Source: Vitellaria paradoxa (taxonomy: Eukaryota > Streptophyta > Magnoliopsida > Ericales > Sapotaceae). From it: DNA of 64,000 nucleotides. The notes below the pieces were generated by a model. That model saw nothing but the letters and a program-made list of their open reading frames with translations, made no database searches and was not told where the DNA came from. The stretch lies in contig CM034239.1 of NCBI GenBank assembly GCA_019916065.1, positions 47,567,812 to 47,631,811 on the forward strand, given 5' to 3'. The position numbers and the translations under genes were made by a program. The number at the start of each line of letters is the position of its first letter. Position 1 is the stretch's first letter. Shown one piece after another: positions 13,359-25,068 of the stretch.

Positions 13359-16300
13359 CTACATGTCTTGCTTTGGCTTCCGGCTCAGTTCTGAGTAGCG
13401 ACCGCCCATTAACTGCAAAATCTCTTCCCACAAACCTTCTGATGAAGTATTTGTCAAACCCCCAAATATCAAATTTGCACTACATGCAGCTACATACCAA
13501 TATTCCGATTCAATCTCCTCTCTCAACTGATCCAGCTGCCACCCTGCATACCCTACGAAGAATTTGAAGTCTTGAGGCTTAAGCACCCCTTTCTTCACCA
13601 TCCCAGCGGCTTCATCCAAACTGTTTCGAGCTCCAAAATACAGGCCAGGGACCACCCCTTCAAAACCAGGAAGTTGAGATTTTCCACCCGTTCTCATCAA
13701 AAACATACTTGCCTCGAGGGGCCCTCCAAAATGCAGAGAACAGTCAGCAAATGTGGTTTGCAGATCAAGATTGGTGGGCTTCATGTGCCTAATCCTTTTG
13801 TGAAGCGGACGGTTTATGACAACTCCAAATGGCCCCTCTTGTGGGTGCCTGGTTCCAGATCTGAGAAGGAGAACAACCGTTCTTTCAAAAGTGCGGACAC
13901 CATCAAGCTTTTCTGTGGCGACAAGAACGCAGCCAGTCTCTGGTGATGAAATTGGATGAGCCCACTTAAGACCAAGAGGTTTGGACTCAATCTGGGCCCT
14001 GTCTTGGTTATGGGAACTGGCACCCACAGTTTCAGCCTGGTAAAAATTATTGAAAGTAAAATTAGTCATTTAAAGAGCAACAGCATATTAAATTTCATAG
14101 TCACCAATGGTGATATACAATTTCAAACTGGCTTTCTCTCTAGTATAAGCCACAATTAAATTGTGCAACATGGTAAATCTCTTGAAAGATAGGAAAGGGT
14201 CGTCTTCACCATTTCATCAGAAGGCAGGAATTTTGAGGTGGCAATTTGTTGATGGGATTTTATTTTTTCTTTTTTAATAGATAAATAAGCAATTGCAAAA
14301 GTATCAAGGTGATGCTAGCCACATTACAAAAATTTCTTTTATATGTGGGCAACCAACCCCAACCCCCCCCCCCCACCCCAAAAAAAAAAAAAAAAAAAAA
14401 AAACAACAACAATTGGGTATGATGACAAAGGATTGAAATAAACATGTCAAAACCAACACCCAACAAAATCTCTCTCTCTCTCTCTCTCTCTCCCTCTCTC
14501 ACACCCCCACCCACCTCCCCTTCAAACATTTCAAACGGCAGGAATTTCAAGGTGGCAGTTATGAGCAGGATCCACAAGTTTGGCCAAAAATGTGGGTCTG
14601 GTGCAACCATCAACCACAAGTTCCATCAAACATGTCAGAATGTCCTTCATACAACCAAATCCAACTTCATAATCTTAAATTTTTAAAAATGCATTACAAT
14701 TTTTTTTCAATAGGCAAAACTTTTCTCACCACAATCAGTCAGCAAGTTAGTATGGGCAATACAAGGATGAACTTCCCTCCAAGGTTGTAACAAATAAGAT
14801 AGCTTTGACCCATCCAAGCCACAATAAATTTCCAACTCTAGGGCCACATTTGATTGGGAGGATTAAACTAAGAGAACAAGTAATACCAGGAGTGAATATG
14901 ACATGAGATTTGGTTGGTGGGATAAGAGAGTTGCATGAACTAATATTGGGAGGGCAATATACAATACCACAACTCATTTTAGGGGATATTGCATCCTAAC
15001 TGAGCACCATGTTCTGTCCAATTTGTGACTGCCAAACATGGCATAAGGTGGGTCCACAGACAAAGAATCCAATCACCTACTTTTAGTCCCATTATCAAAT
15101 ACAGCCTAGGGGTATTTCATAGTGTTATTCAAATAAGCCTTTCCCCAACTACTTGCGGTGGCTTATGGATCCAATTTTTCTGTTTTGCCATTCCACACTA
15201 TCAACAAAACATAATCTTGGTTAAACCGCAATATAACATGCCTTTCTTCATTAACTCAGACCAAGTTCATTTTAGTTCTACCTCGTCCCCTAGCAATACC
15301 TGCAGTTCTGTAATATTATTCTCGTTGCACAATTTGAAGCCAGCTTTACTTACCTCTCTGGGTGTTTCAGTAATGAATAATAAACTATAGATGCAATAAA
15401 TTTGGGAGCCAGAATAATCTAATCAATAAATGCATAAGCTCGTCAATGAAGCTCATATCATCCTCAAAAGGTAAAACTATGAACTGAGTAAAATTTCAAC
15501 ACATCAACAAAAGTGAAGGCACTAACTAGATTTTATGAGCATTAGCCCAGAAAATTCATAAAAATAACAATAATGATACCTGTTCCCGAGCAAAGAGAGC
15601 TGCTCTAAACTCTCTCCAGTCTGAGATTTTATGATGGGAATTCTGGGAGGTAGTGTCATTAGATTTTTTGCTCTCTGAGGAAGAATTGTTTCCTTTTGAA
15701 CCATCTCCTTCAGGAATTGACTGGTCATCATTCCCTGCAATTGGATGACATGTCGTACAACTTACACACTGCTTATGTTTCATTTTGAGAAGTTTAATAA
15801 AATGTTTATAGATTCAAGACAATACTAGGGATCCTTCTCCATGCATCGGAAGAACCAAGTATTTAGTAACAAGTAGAAGCTAATAATTTCAGTTATATCT
15901 TACTGCAGTAATGTTCCGCTAATCTCAATGCACACAAATTTGATCATTTCTCAAACAAAAAATTTCTAATAGGCCTTTCTTTTTTCACATGGACCAACAG
16001 TCAGTCAGCACAGAATTACTAAGAGGTATACAACTGCTGGAAGTCCAAAGTTTAAATGTAGTTGCACAAAGCTCAATATTCAAACATAAAAAAGCATAAA
16101 TAGCCACCATATAGTGCCCATGCACTCAAGTAGATTTATGTGAGCAAACAATAAGGGCAGAGACATAAACTACTTGACCGGAAGAAAACATTTCGGACAA
16201 CTGAAATAATAATGCAAGAAACAAACTAGAAGATAGAAGAAGATACCACTTAAAAAAATGGCAATCCAAGCTTAAAAATGGGGTGACCATGTCTTACAAT

Positions 16301-19300
16301 GTAAGTTCATTTGAGGAGGGTGATTGAATTTAATAAAAAAAAAAAGTGATGTAATTTTGGAAAAAAAGAAATGGTAAAATTAAGACGACCATACAAGAGT
16401 TAAGATATACTCTAAAATGGATGAAAAAATAAAAATAAAGTTGAGTTAACAAGTCGAAACCCCAGTTTACATTATCACAGGCCATTGGCACAAAAGAAAA
16501 ATAATGTATACCCCCCCCCCCCAAAAAAAATTTTTTTGCAGTCTTTACATAAGAGCAATTATTCTACTGCATTAAGGGAATTGAAGAGAATAACTAAAAT
16601 TGAAAAGAAAAAATTATTCAACTATTTATCCATTGTACGTAAAATTATTCCACAGCGGCATGTGCTCTTCTCTAACTTAATAGGAATAGGGGAAAAAAAT
16701 CATTCATTGAACTATCTAGACATCATTTTGGTGCCAAAGGTAAAATCCTATACCAAAATATGAGCAGCTTTATTTGGAAATCATATTAAATCTTCAACAA
16801 AAAACTAAGTGAGAAAAGGGTCCAAGTTGTATGCAAAGCTGAAGGGTATAAAAAGATAAATATACAATGCACATATCAACATCAAACCAAAGATTTTTCA
16901 TCTTTCAAACCATGGATCTAAGAAGCATCGATACATATATGATATGGGTTCGGATACGAATATGACAATTTTAAAAAGATGAAGATACGGGACTTCTGCC
17001 GCAGGTTCCTCCTCTTTTGGCATTAGTTTATGGAAATGTATAAGGAAGATTTGGCTGAGATTTGTCAATTGTTTATCTTGGAAGGTGGGAAGGGGGGATA
17101 GGACTTTGTTTTGGAAACACAATTGGATGGAAGGGGGTCGTTTTTCTGAAGTTTTCCCTGAAATCTATGCAATTGCAATAGACAAGAATGCCTTGGTCTC
17201 AGATTATAGTATTGGTTCTGGCACAAATAGAGTTTGGAATGTTCAGCTACGAAGGAGTCTAAATGATTGGGAATTGGATAGCTTCACGACGATGATGGAA
17301 TTACTCTATTCTTTCCCAATGGAAGACATGGTAGATGCATTGTGTTGGAAGCTGACCATGCATGAAGATTTTTCAGTAAAAACTTTTTATCTATTCTTAC
17401 AAAAAGGAAAGAAAGATATCTTTCCTTGGATGACTGTAAGGAAAGCCCCTGTTCCTACAAGGGTCGCCTTCTTCTCTTGGTGTGCTCTGAGGGGAAGGAT
17501 TTTGACTATGAACAATCTAAAGCGAAAGGGTTACTCTATTATTAATAGATGCTCATTATGTCTCCGACATGAGGAATCTATTAATCACCTGTTCATCCAT
17601 TGTGGTTGGGTCACCGAAATCTGGAGCTTAATTCTTTCATACTTTGGAGTTCAAATGTGTTTTCTTATTAACTTAAAAAGCTTACTTTTAGCTTAGTGGG
17701 GACAACCTATGGGCAGGAGGAAGAGGAAGATTTGGAATACGATCCCTTATTGCCTTTTTTGGTTGATTTGGAAGGAACGAAATAGGAGGATTTTCGACAA
17801 CACAGAACAGACAGTTTTGAATTCCAAAAGTGTATTCCTTTCTTGTTTGTTTAGTTGGGTTGAAAATGGAAAAGAGTTAGATCTTAACTCTTTTCTACTT
17901 TTTATAGCTAGCATGAGATAAATAGGGGGTAGTTGTAATATGCTCTTTACTTTGGCATCCCTTCAATGCTATTAATAATACTTACTTATCTTTTCAAAAA
18001 AATGAAGATACGGACATATTAGGGATACAGCCAAAAAATATAAATTTTGTATATTTTTATTAGTTATATATATGAATATAACATTCATAATAAAATTAAT
18101 TTAATATATAATTTAATATACAAAATATAACAAAATATAAGTTATAAGATTTTATAATTTTAAGAGTTTCAAGTACTCAAATCTAGATTCGTCTTAATCA
18201 TATATTTAAACAAAAATGATAAAATAATAGAATACGTCATGTAGCGTATCCAATACATATCTTGAAACATCCAAAGAGAATGTGCATCCGTATGTATCCG
18301 ATATGGATACAGCACTCATTTTTGGAGTATCCGTGCTTCCTAGCCTTGGATAAATATTAACTGAGACCTTATTTATAAGTTAGAGGGCATAGCATCTTAT
18401 TTATGTAAAAATTAGAGTTAAAAGCTGAGGCTATTGAAGTTATAGTTTGGGGGACGCCTTGTCTAGTAGAATCGGATGTAGGCTTCTGATAAATCCATCA
18501 ATCCCAAAATATTTGTCACTGTATCATGGACTTCTAGGATTAGAACAAAGCTTGATTGTGGTAGTATTAAAAAAATAGTACATATGGCTCAAGTCCAAAT
18601 AATGTACTCGGAGACCAACTTAATATCAATCACCTTCAACCTTTGAGTGGCTCTCATTCAACCTCAACCATCCCCCTCCCCCCAAAAAAACCAAAAAAAA
18701 AAAAAAAAGAGCCGAAGTAAGCCCATTAAGTAATTTAAAAATCTGTATACACATTCTACTTATTATTTATTTATTATGCCCTTTATCCCAGGCCCCCCTC
18801 CAAAAAAATCAGCTTGAGATATTTCACACGAGGTTGGCAAAGTAAACAAAAAAATAAAATAAAAAGAGATCTTTCCTCAAGCAGATTATCCATGCAATCA
18901 GAGAAAAGAAAAATCTTTGATCGGGTGAATAGTAAAATGGATAAAAAGAACCAGTGAAACCCAGCGCAACAAATTGCATTTGAAAAAAAAAAATCGCTAT
19001 GCTCTTTTTGGCTGTTGAGAATGCAAATGACCAAAAAAGAGAGTAGTGAAAGCTAATTCCTTCTTCACAGGAAAAGTCAACTTAACCAGGTCACTCGGAT
19101 GTCATTTAACAAACCTACTTGATTTATTAACACACTTTAGGAATCAAAAGCAAATCCTCAGAAGATCAAAAGCTTCATTATTTTCTCTCCTCACCCAGTT
19201 TTCTCGGCAAGAGAATAGAGACAAAGCTACAAATAGGAGCGGGGGCTGAGCACAACAACTCGAAGTTCAAAAACACCAATGATCTGCAACAACGAAAAGA

Positions 19301-19554
19301 AGAAGAGGAATCGTACCCGAAGAAGAAGAGGAATTAGAATTGTCCTGATTCTTCTTTCCCACAGCTCTCACAACCAGCGATTGATACGCAGAAATGCTCC
19401 GCCTCGAAACCCTGATCTCAAAAACCCTCCCGCGATCGACTTGCAAAGAACCCATCTTTCTCAAATTCCAGGAAATGGTTCTGTCGGGGATCGAATTTCT
19501 GACCAAAAAGGGGCTTCCACAGGCGTTCTTCACATGTACGGCCCACAGATCCAT
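13359..19554 (-). CDS. UPF0301/DUF179 (YqgE/AlgH-fold) protein, predicted plastid, 3 exons
   Basis: Minus-strand exons 19554-19317, 15734-15580 and 14036-13359 join in phase (the Gly80 codon is split) to give 356 residues. The N-terminal 130 or so residues are basic, Ser/Arg-rich and low-complexity, consistent with a chloroplast transit peptide plus linker. The UPF0301 domain fills about residues 155-345, with the family blocks GCVLVATEKL, FERTVVLLLRSG, GPFGVVINRPL, HFGGPLE and FVGYAGWQ. Plant members (At1g33780/At3g29240 type) have the same layout. The biochemical function of the family is unknown; bacterial YqgE/AlgH was once called a transcriptional regulator without firm proof. Intron 1 is 3.6 kb and contains a nested LINE/hAT insertion; intron 2 holds a retroelement tail. 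The start is the first ATG in frame with a plausible targeting peptide. Confidence 0.85.
14223..14557 (-). mobile_element. Possible retroelement tail insertion flanked by 21-bp direct repeats (UPF0301 intron 2)
   Basis: Near-identical 21-bp blocks beginning ggcaggaattt and ending aggtggca occur at 14223-14243 and 14537-14557. Just inside the left block a T-run is followed by aatagataaataagcaattg, which read on the minus strand looks like the end of a plant LINE 3' UTR plus poly(A). The interior also has a C-run/A-run (about 14365-14402) and a CT microsatellite (14470-14492). This is probably an old, 5'-truncated antisense insertion. Confidence 0.4.
16991..18001 (+). mobile_element. 5'-truncated LINE (non-LTR retrotransposon) with target-site duplication
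   Basis: A 12-bp target duplication atgaagatacgg lies at 16979-16990 and 18002-18013. Between them is the 3' end of a plant LINE ORF2, in one frame from about 17000 to 17921. It includes the reverse-transcriptase-associated zinc-binding (zf-RVT) region with CSLCLRHEESINHLFIHC and the downstream block CLFWLIWKERNRRIFDN. A single TAG at 17694-17696 interrupts the frame. The 3' UTR ends in taataatacttacttatc and a short A-run, typical of plant LINEs. The polymerase domain itself is absent because of 5' truncation. Confidence 0.85.
17085..17921 (+). pseudogene. LINE ORF2 C-terminal fragment (zf-RVT domain), interrupted
   Basis: The reading frame runs from the truncated 5' end through one in-frame stop (17694-17696) to a natural-looking stop at 17919-17921. 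The translated part starts after the polymerase core, with W/R-rich segments and the Cys/His zinc-binding block. There is no ATG at 17085 (GTG), so this is a relic and not an expressed gene. Confidence 0.8.
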
Positions 19555-20286
19555 GTCTACTCTAAAATGTTTTCCCGGAAAATGAATCTCGGAGTTGAAT
19601 TGAAAATTTTGAGGTTCAATTGTTGAATTTTTTTTTTTTTTATTATTGTCTTTCCCTTTTTTGGATTACATAGAACCGAAGAACGTCGTAAACGATGAGA
19701 ATTGTGAAGAAGGGAGAAAATCGGTTAACGGATATGCGTAAAAAGACAGGAGGTGCAAAATTGAGAAGAGAGAGAAAGTGAAAAGGACGACGGAGGAGAG
19801 AGAAAAGAGGAGAGAGGAGCGAGAAATGTGAGAATATGCTACTTCTAGCCGAATTATAGAGAGGGAGCGTGGTGTGCGCGTGTAGGCATGTGCGTGGGAG
19901 GAAGGACCTCCCGATTGCACGACCATGATTTTGGGTGATACAGGGAGACCCGTGACAAGTCGAGGGTATTTAACAAATTATATTGTACGGTCTTTACCCG
20001 GTCGGATCATCCGAGCGAGCGTACTCCGATCGGAGAAAAACGTCCAATCGAGTCATTCGAGTAAGTATATCCTCGATCGGCCTTGATTGTCTGACTGGAT
20101 TCTGACAAGATATTTTGGTAGAATTATTTTTGTTAGAGTAGCTCACGAGTTATATGTACAATCTTTTTATGACAATTTCGATAGACACTATGTATATGCA
20201 TAAAAGTGTTGTCACAAATCGTATCAGACGTAAAATATTAGCTAATGAACTAAGGAACCAAAGATTTGTGATATAAGTGGCATCAT
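19555..20286. promoter_or_regulatory. Upstream region of the UPF0301 gene, up to the copia insertion
   Basis: About 730 bp separate the UPF0301 start codon from the copia element. The first 370 bp are purine-rich (GA-rich on the plus strand, so CT-rich in the gene's sense direction), with GAGAGAG/AAAGAG tracts typical of plant 5' leaders and promoters. The sequence from about 20109 is the left part of an inverted-repeat element that the copia insertion split. Confidence 0.45.
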
Positions 20287-20620
20287 TGTTGGATCGATGT
20301 ATACACACATACGATATATAGAAGAAAATAGTAAAGAGATCAACACACAGATTTACGTGGTTCTCCAAAATTCGAGTACGGTCACGGGAGCATGAGTGTG
20401 AGTTCTTTCTTATTGATCATAGGGTTATATAGAGAATATTTATAACTACCTCTATTCCTAACATTAATAGGATTATATGGTCTGATTCCCAAAAAATCCT
20501 AATAGGATTACTCCATTCCGCTCGATCACTTCACTTCCCTCGCTTCGCTCCGCTCCGCTTCGCGTCCACCCCTTCTTCCTAACACTTGGTTCCTCTCCAT
20601 ATGAGTCACAAGTCCCAACA
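20287..20620 (-). repeat. 3' LTR of the copia element
   Basis: 334-bp LTR bounded by TG and CA. It is adjacent on its inner side to a purine-rich PPT (read on the minus strand). A CT/CG-rich segment (cttcgctccgct) is shared with the other LTR. Confidence 0.9.
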
Positions 20621-20631
20621 ATCTCCACCTT
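20621..20631 (-). other. Polypurine tract of the copia element
   Basis: Read on the minus strand it is aaggtggagat, directly upstream of the 3' LTR, the expected plus-strand priming site. Confidence 0.75.
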
Positions 20632-21273
20632 GGCGAATACTCGCTCCTTCAAGAGTCAAACAATCTCGTTCAACTGGTTTGGGAGGAATGTCTCCTCTCT
20701 AGCATCGAGAGACATTAACCAAGTCCAAACAATGCTCGAACTTGTCTATGGTAACCGTCTTTGTCAACATGTCAGTTGCACTCTCTGAAGTGTGCACTTT
20801 TTTAAGTATCAAGTCACCCATAGTAACCAATCACTTTGTGAAACCTCACATCGATATGCTTAGTCCGCGTATGATACACCTGATGCTTTGCCAAATAAAT
20901 GGCACTCTAACTATCACAAAACAGCTACACTCCACATTGATCTATGCCCAGTTCTTTCACTAACCCCTTTAGCCACAATACTTTCTTAGCAGTCTCAGTC
21001 ATCGCTATATATTCAAACTTAGTAGTAAATAGAGCCACTAAAGGTTGTACCATAGATCTCTAACAAACAGGACCACCTGCAAAAGTAAACACATGCCCTG
21101 TCGTAGACCTTCTGTCATCTACACCTCCAGCATAATCAGCATCAACAAACCCTACAACTGAAATTTGATCTTGTTGCCTAGCAAACATAATCCCACGATC
21201 TACTGTATCTCTCAAGTATCTGAAAACCCACTTGACTGCTACCTAATGCTCTATGACTGAATTGGCCATGTAC

Positions 21274-21915
21274 TTAACTGACTATACCAACTGCATGTGC
21301 CAAATCGAGTCTTGTGCACACCATTGCATACGTCAAGCAACCAACTATGCTGGCATAAGGCACTTTTGACATGTCCTGAATTTCTTCAGCTGATTTTGGA
21401 CACTGTGCTGAAGACAATCTGAAATGATTTGCCAAAATAGTGCTCACCGACTTTGCATTATTCATGCTAAATCTTTCTAACACTTTCATGACATAATCCT
21501 TCTGAGATAACCACAGCTTCCCAGCTGACCTATCTCTACATATCTCCATTCCAAGTATTCTCTTTGCAGCGTCCAAATCCTTCATATCAAATTCCTTCCT
21601 CAACAAAAACTTCAACCCGTTTACCTCAACTAAACTCTTCGCAACAATAAGCATGTCATTTATATAGAGTAGCAGAAAAATATAAGAACCATCATCAAGA
21701 CCCTTAACATAAATGCAACAATCATACTCACAGCATGTGAATCCAATCCGAATTATATACGAATCAAATTTCTTGTACCATTGTCTCGGAACCTGCTTAA
21801 GCCCATAAAGTGACTTCTTCAACCTACATACAAGGTGCTCAGTCCCTGGCTGCTTGAACCCCTTAGGCTGCTCTATGTAAATAACTTTTTCCAAATCACC
21901 ATGAAGAAAAGTCAT
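21274..21915 (-). pseudogene. Copia reverse transcriptase fragment
   Basis: The 213-residue open frame carries the copia RT hallmarks: FLHGDLEKVIYIEQPKGF, the SLYGLKQ block, and the catalytic-loop region. The last reads YIND in place of the usual YVDD, so one catalytic aspartate is lost. The frame ends at about 21274, and the following RNase H sequence is recognisable only as scrambled fragments with stops. Confidence 0.85.
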
Positions 21916-22019
21916 TTTTCACATCCAACTGCTCTAACTCCAGATCATAGCTAGCCACCAATGTCAAGATAATTCTGATTGAAGTATGCCTCACAACTAG
22001 AGAAAAGACCTCATCATAA

Positions 22020-23778
22020 TCAATTCTCTTTCTCTGTGAGTACCATTTTGCCACTAACCGAGCCTTGAACTTCTCCTTTTTCCTTTTTTGACGTAGCTTT
22101 TTTTCTTTTATACACCCATTTGCAACCCACTGTCTTTTTTCTCTCGGGCAGTTCTGTCAACTCCAAAGTTTGGTTTTTATGCAATGACTCCATTTCTTCC
22201 ATCATGACTTCCATCCATCTGTCCTTTTCAGAACTAGTGATAGCCTCCTAAAAAGTAGATAGATCCCCACTAGTAGTAGTCAGAGCAAAAGAAACCATAT
22301 CCTCAAACCCATACCTCTCAGATGCTTTGATAGTACATCTGGGTCTCCTTGTGGCTATGCTTTCTTGCTGCTGTTCTTTTTGTTGTTCTTCTGTCTCAAA
22401 ACTACGTGTATCAGAACCATTCAGCTCAACCTGTATACCCTGCTGCTTCCACTAACTTGAATTTCTTATGTGTCTTGACCATTGCAGTTTCATCAAATAT
22501 CACATCTCTGGTGATCACTATTTTCTTTGTTTCTGGATCCTAAAGCTTGTACCATTTTACCTTTTTTTCATACCCAATAAAGATACTTTGTTTGGATTTC
22601 GCATCAAGCTTTGACCTCCCGTCCTCGAGAACATGAATATAAGCTAGACATCCAAAAACTCGTAGAAATGAATAATCTACATCTCTCTCTGTCTACACCT
22701 CTTCCACTACCTTTCCATCTAGAGTAATACTTGGTGACCTATTTATAATAAAACATGTCATATTCACTGCTTCTGCCCAAAAAACCTTAGGAAGTTCTGC
22801 ATTCAATCTGATACACCGTATTTTCTCTACTATAGTTCTGTTTATCCTTTCTGCCACCCCATTCTACTAAAGTGTCTTACGAACTGTAAAGTTTCGCTGA
22901 ATCCCATACTCCTTACAAAATTTTAGCAAAGCCCATTCTTGTACTCTTTCTTATTATCTATCCTGAGACACTTAATTCGCTTCCCTATCTGGTTTTCCAC
23001 TTCAGCTTTCTACACCTTAAATTTATCAAAAACTTCATATTTGTGTTTCATGAAGTACACCCAAACTTGTCTCGAAAAATCATCAATAAAAGTCACAAAA
23101 TACAGAGATCTTCCTTTAGAAGCTACACTCACTAGCCCCCAAACATCTAAATGTATATAGTCAAGAATTCCCTTCATTCTATGAGTAGCACCTCTGAACT
23201 ATACTTTACACTATTTCCCTAGAACACAGAACTTGCAAAATCTAACTTTGCACGATTTCACCCCTTTCATCAGATTCCTCTTATGTAGCTCTAACATCAC
23301 ACGTTCCCCCATATGCCCCAAACGCATATGCCAAAGTATAATATCATCAGTATCTTCAGTTATAGTGGCAGGGGCTCCACCTACAATTATACTCCCTATC
23401 AACTTATAAATGTTTCCAGGACCTTTCAAACCCTTCAAGATCACCATTGCACCTTTCGTTACCTTCATTACTCTACCTTCTGTTTTGTACCCGTAGCCTG
23501 CAGAGTCTAAGGTTCCTATCGAAATTAAGTTTTTTCCTCAAATCTGGAACATGCCTAACATCACCCAAGGTTCTCACCACACCATCAAACATTCTGATTT
23601 TAATTGTCCCTATTCCTATGACTTTGTAAGATGCATTATTATCCATAAGAACAGTACCACAATTCACTGACCTGTAGGTGTCAAACCATTCTCTATTAAG
23701 AGACATATGATAAGAGCATGCTGAATTCAGAATCCATGAGTCTAACAAATGATCCACTTGGACTAAAACTGAAAGCAT
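22020..23778 (-). pseudogene. Copia protease/integrase region, multiply interrupted
   Basis: The protease region lies at 23473-23778, with [12 protein letters not shown] where functional copies have D-S-G/A-x-x-H. A frame change near 23470 leads into a GAG-pre-integrase zinc-binding segment (WHMRLGHMGERVMLELHKR ... CKFCVLGK, 23211-23340). Integrase core and C-terminal sequence follow to about 22020 in short open pieces separated by stops; 22020-22214 is the segment just before RT. Confidence 0.75.
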
Positions 23779-23799
23779 ATCACCATCTTCTTTCGAATC

Positions 23800-24672
23800 C
23801 TAATGCGCGACATTCGCAGAATTCGACGGTCCATCTTTATTTTCCTTTGCCTTTCCTAATTTCTTCTTCCAGTTTGTACCCCTTTTAGGGCAGTTTTTCT
23901 TCATGTGTCCCGGTTCATGGCACTTGTAACACTTGTATGCAAACCCTTCGCTGGACTGCCCCCTTGACTTAGATCTCCCACGGCCTTCATTTACTTTACC
24001 CCTCTTCTTATTTCTTCCACGATTCTCGTACACCTTTGCCACAAGTCCTTCACCTCGAGATAAATCAGCCTGTTACTTGCGCTGGTTATACGCTAGAAAG
24101 GCTACAGTGACCTCATCTAGTTTTAGGGTTTCTTTTCCTGAAAGTAGAGTTATAACGAGCGTGTCAACAAAAGATGATCACGAGGACAGTAACATCAAAG
24201 CCTGGTCTTCCTCCTCGAATTTCACATCAATCCTTAGCAAATCGCTAACAAGCTGATTGAACGTATTAATATGCTAAATTAGATCAGAACCCTCGGCCAT
24301 CTTTAGTCCAAATAACTTCTGCTTTAAAAATAGTTTATTTGTCAAAGACTTTGACATATATCTGCTCTCCAGTTTAGCCCAAACACTGGCAGGCGAGTCA
24401 TCACCAATCATATGATACATAACTTCATCTGCAAGACACAGGCAAATCGTGCTCACTGCATTCATCTACAGTTCTTCCCAGTCATCGTTCGACATCGCCT
24501 CTGGTTTCTTCTTACCCTCGTTCAACGCCTTCACCAAACCCTGCTGTATTAACAGATTTTTTACCTGATGTTGCCATAGTTCAAAATTCCCAGTCCCATG
24601 CCATAGTTTGAAATTCCAAGTCCCGTCGAACTTTTCTACATCGAACTTTGTAACAGATGAACTTCCCACCAT
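23800..24672 (-). pseudogene. Copia gag with CCHC zinc knuckle, interrupted by two in-frame stops
   Basis: All pieces (24672-24466, 24465-24274, 24042-23800) are in one frame, separated by stops at 24466-24468 and 24274-24276, so the damage is nonsense mutation and not frameshift. The retrotransposon gag (UBN2-type) features are seen in KFDVEKFDGTWNFKLW and VWAKLESRYMSKSLTNKLFL. The nucleic-acid-binding knuckle CYKCHEPGHMKKNC is intact at about 23890-23931. A short segment near the N-terminus (FKLWHGTGNFELW) looks like a small internal duplication. Confidence 0.85.
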
Positions 24673-24695
24673 CGTTTTTCTTGTGATTCAACTCG

Positions 24696-24707
24696 GCTCT
24701 GATACCA
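24696..24707 (-). other. Primer-binding site (initiator tRNA-Met)
   Basis: On the minus strand the sequence two bases inside the 5' LTR is tggtatcagagc, the standard plant initiator-Met tRNA primer site. Confidence 0.9.
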
Positions 24708-24709
24708 CT

Positions 24710-25068
24710 TGTTGGAGCGATGCACACACACACACGATATATGGAAGAAAACAGTAAAGAGATCAACACACAGATTTATGTGGTTCCCCAAAATCTGGGT
24801 ACGTCCACGGGAGTATGAGTGAGAGTTCTTTCTTATTGATTACAGGGTTACATAGAGAATATTTATAACCACATCTATTCCTAACTCTAATAGGATTACA
24901 TGGTTTATTCCTAGCCCTAATAGGATTACATGATCTGATTTCTAAAATACCCTAATAGGATTACTCCGTTCTGCTCGGTCGCTTCGCTTCCCTGGCTCCA
25001 CTCCGCTTCGCATCCGCCCCTCCTTCCTAGCACTTGGTTCCTCTCCATATGAGCCACAAGTCCCAACA
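24710..25068 (-). repeat. 5' LTR of the copia element
   Basis: 359-bp LTR. It is longer than its partner because a unit around cctaatag-gattacatg is present in an extra tandem copy (near 24885-24935). It carries an AC microsatellite near 24722-24733 that the other LTR has lost. Confidence 0.9.

Larger units (their letters stand above)
16918..18343. mobile_element. hAT-like non-autonomous element, split by a LINE (UPF0301 intron 1)
   Basis: The terminal inverted repeats are ctaagaagcatcgata (16918 on) and the complement of tatccgtgcttcctag (ending 18343). The flanking 8-bp direct repeats are ccatggat (16910-16917) and ccttggat (18344-18351), one mismatch. An 8-bp duplication is the hAT signature. 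Subterminal regions repeat short ggatac/gtatcc motifs, as expected for transposase-binding sites. Without the LINE and its target duplication the element is 403 bp and non-coding. Confidence 0.7.
20287..25068 (-). mobile_element. Ty1-copia LTR retrotransposon, full-length but decayed
   Basis: The two LTRs (20287-20620 and 24710-25068) both start TGTTGG and end CAACA, and are flanked by a perfect 5-bp duplication ATCAT (20282-20286 and 25069-25073). On the minus strand the order is LTR, PBS, gag with zinc knuckle, protease, integrase, reverse transcriptase, RNase H remnant, PPT, LTR. PR-IN before RT defines Ty1-copia. The frame carries stops and at least one frameshift, and the RNase H end (20960-21270) is degenerate, so it is not autonomous. 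LTRs differ by many substitutions and a 25-bp length difference, so the insertion is not recent. Confidence 0.92.

Noticed and set aside
13572..13946. Plus-strand ORF over the UPF0301 last exon
   Set aside because: Reverse shadow of the conserved UPF0301 domain.
17085..17696. Reading the LINE ORF as a host gene
   Set aside because: No ATG, begins at a truncation point next to a target duplication, has an in-frame stop, and carries the zf-RVT block.
20540..20580. cttcgcttcgctccgct direct repeats as a possible regulatory or CRISPR-like array
   Set aside because: They are internal LTR sequence, repeated once more in the other LTR, with no spacer structure.
22349..24256. Several plus-strand ORFs inside the copia element
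   Set aside because: Antisense shadows of the retrotransposon gag-pol on the minus strand.
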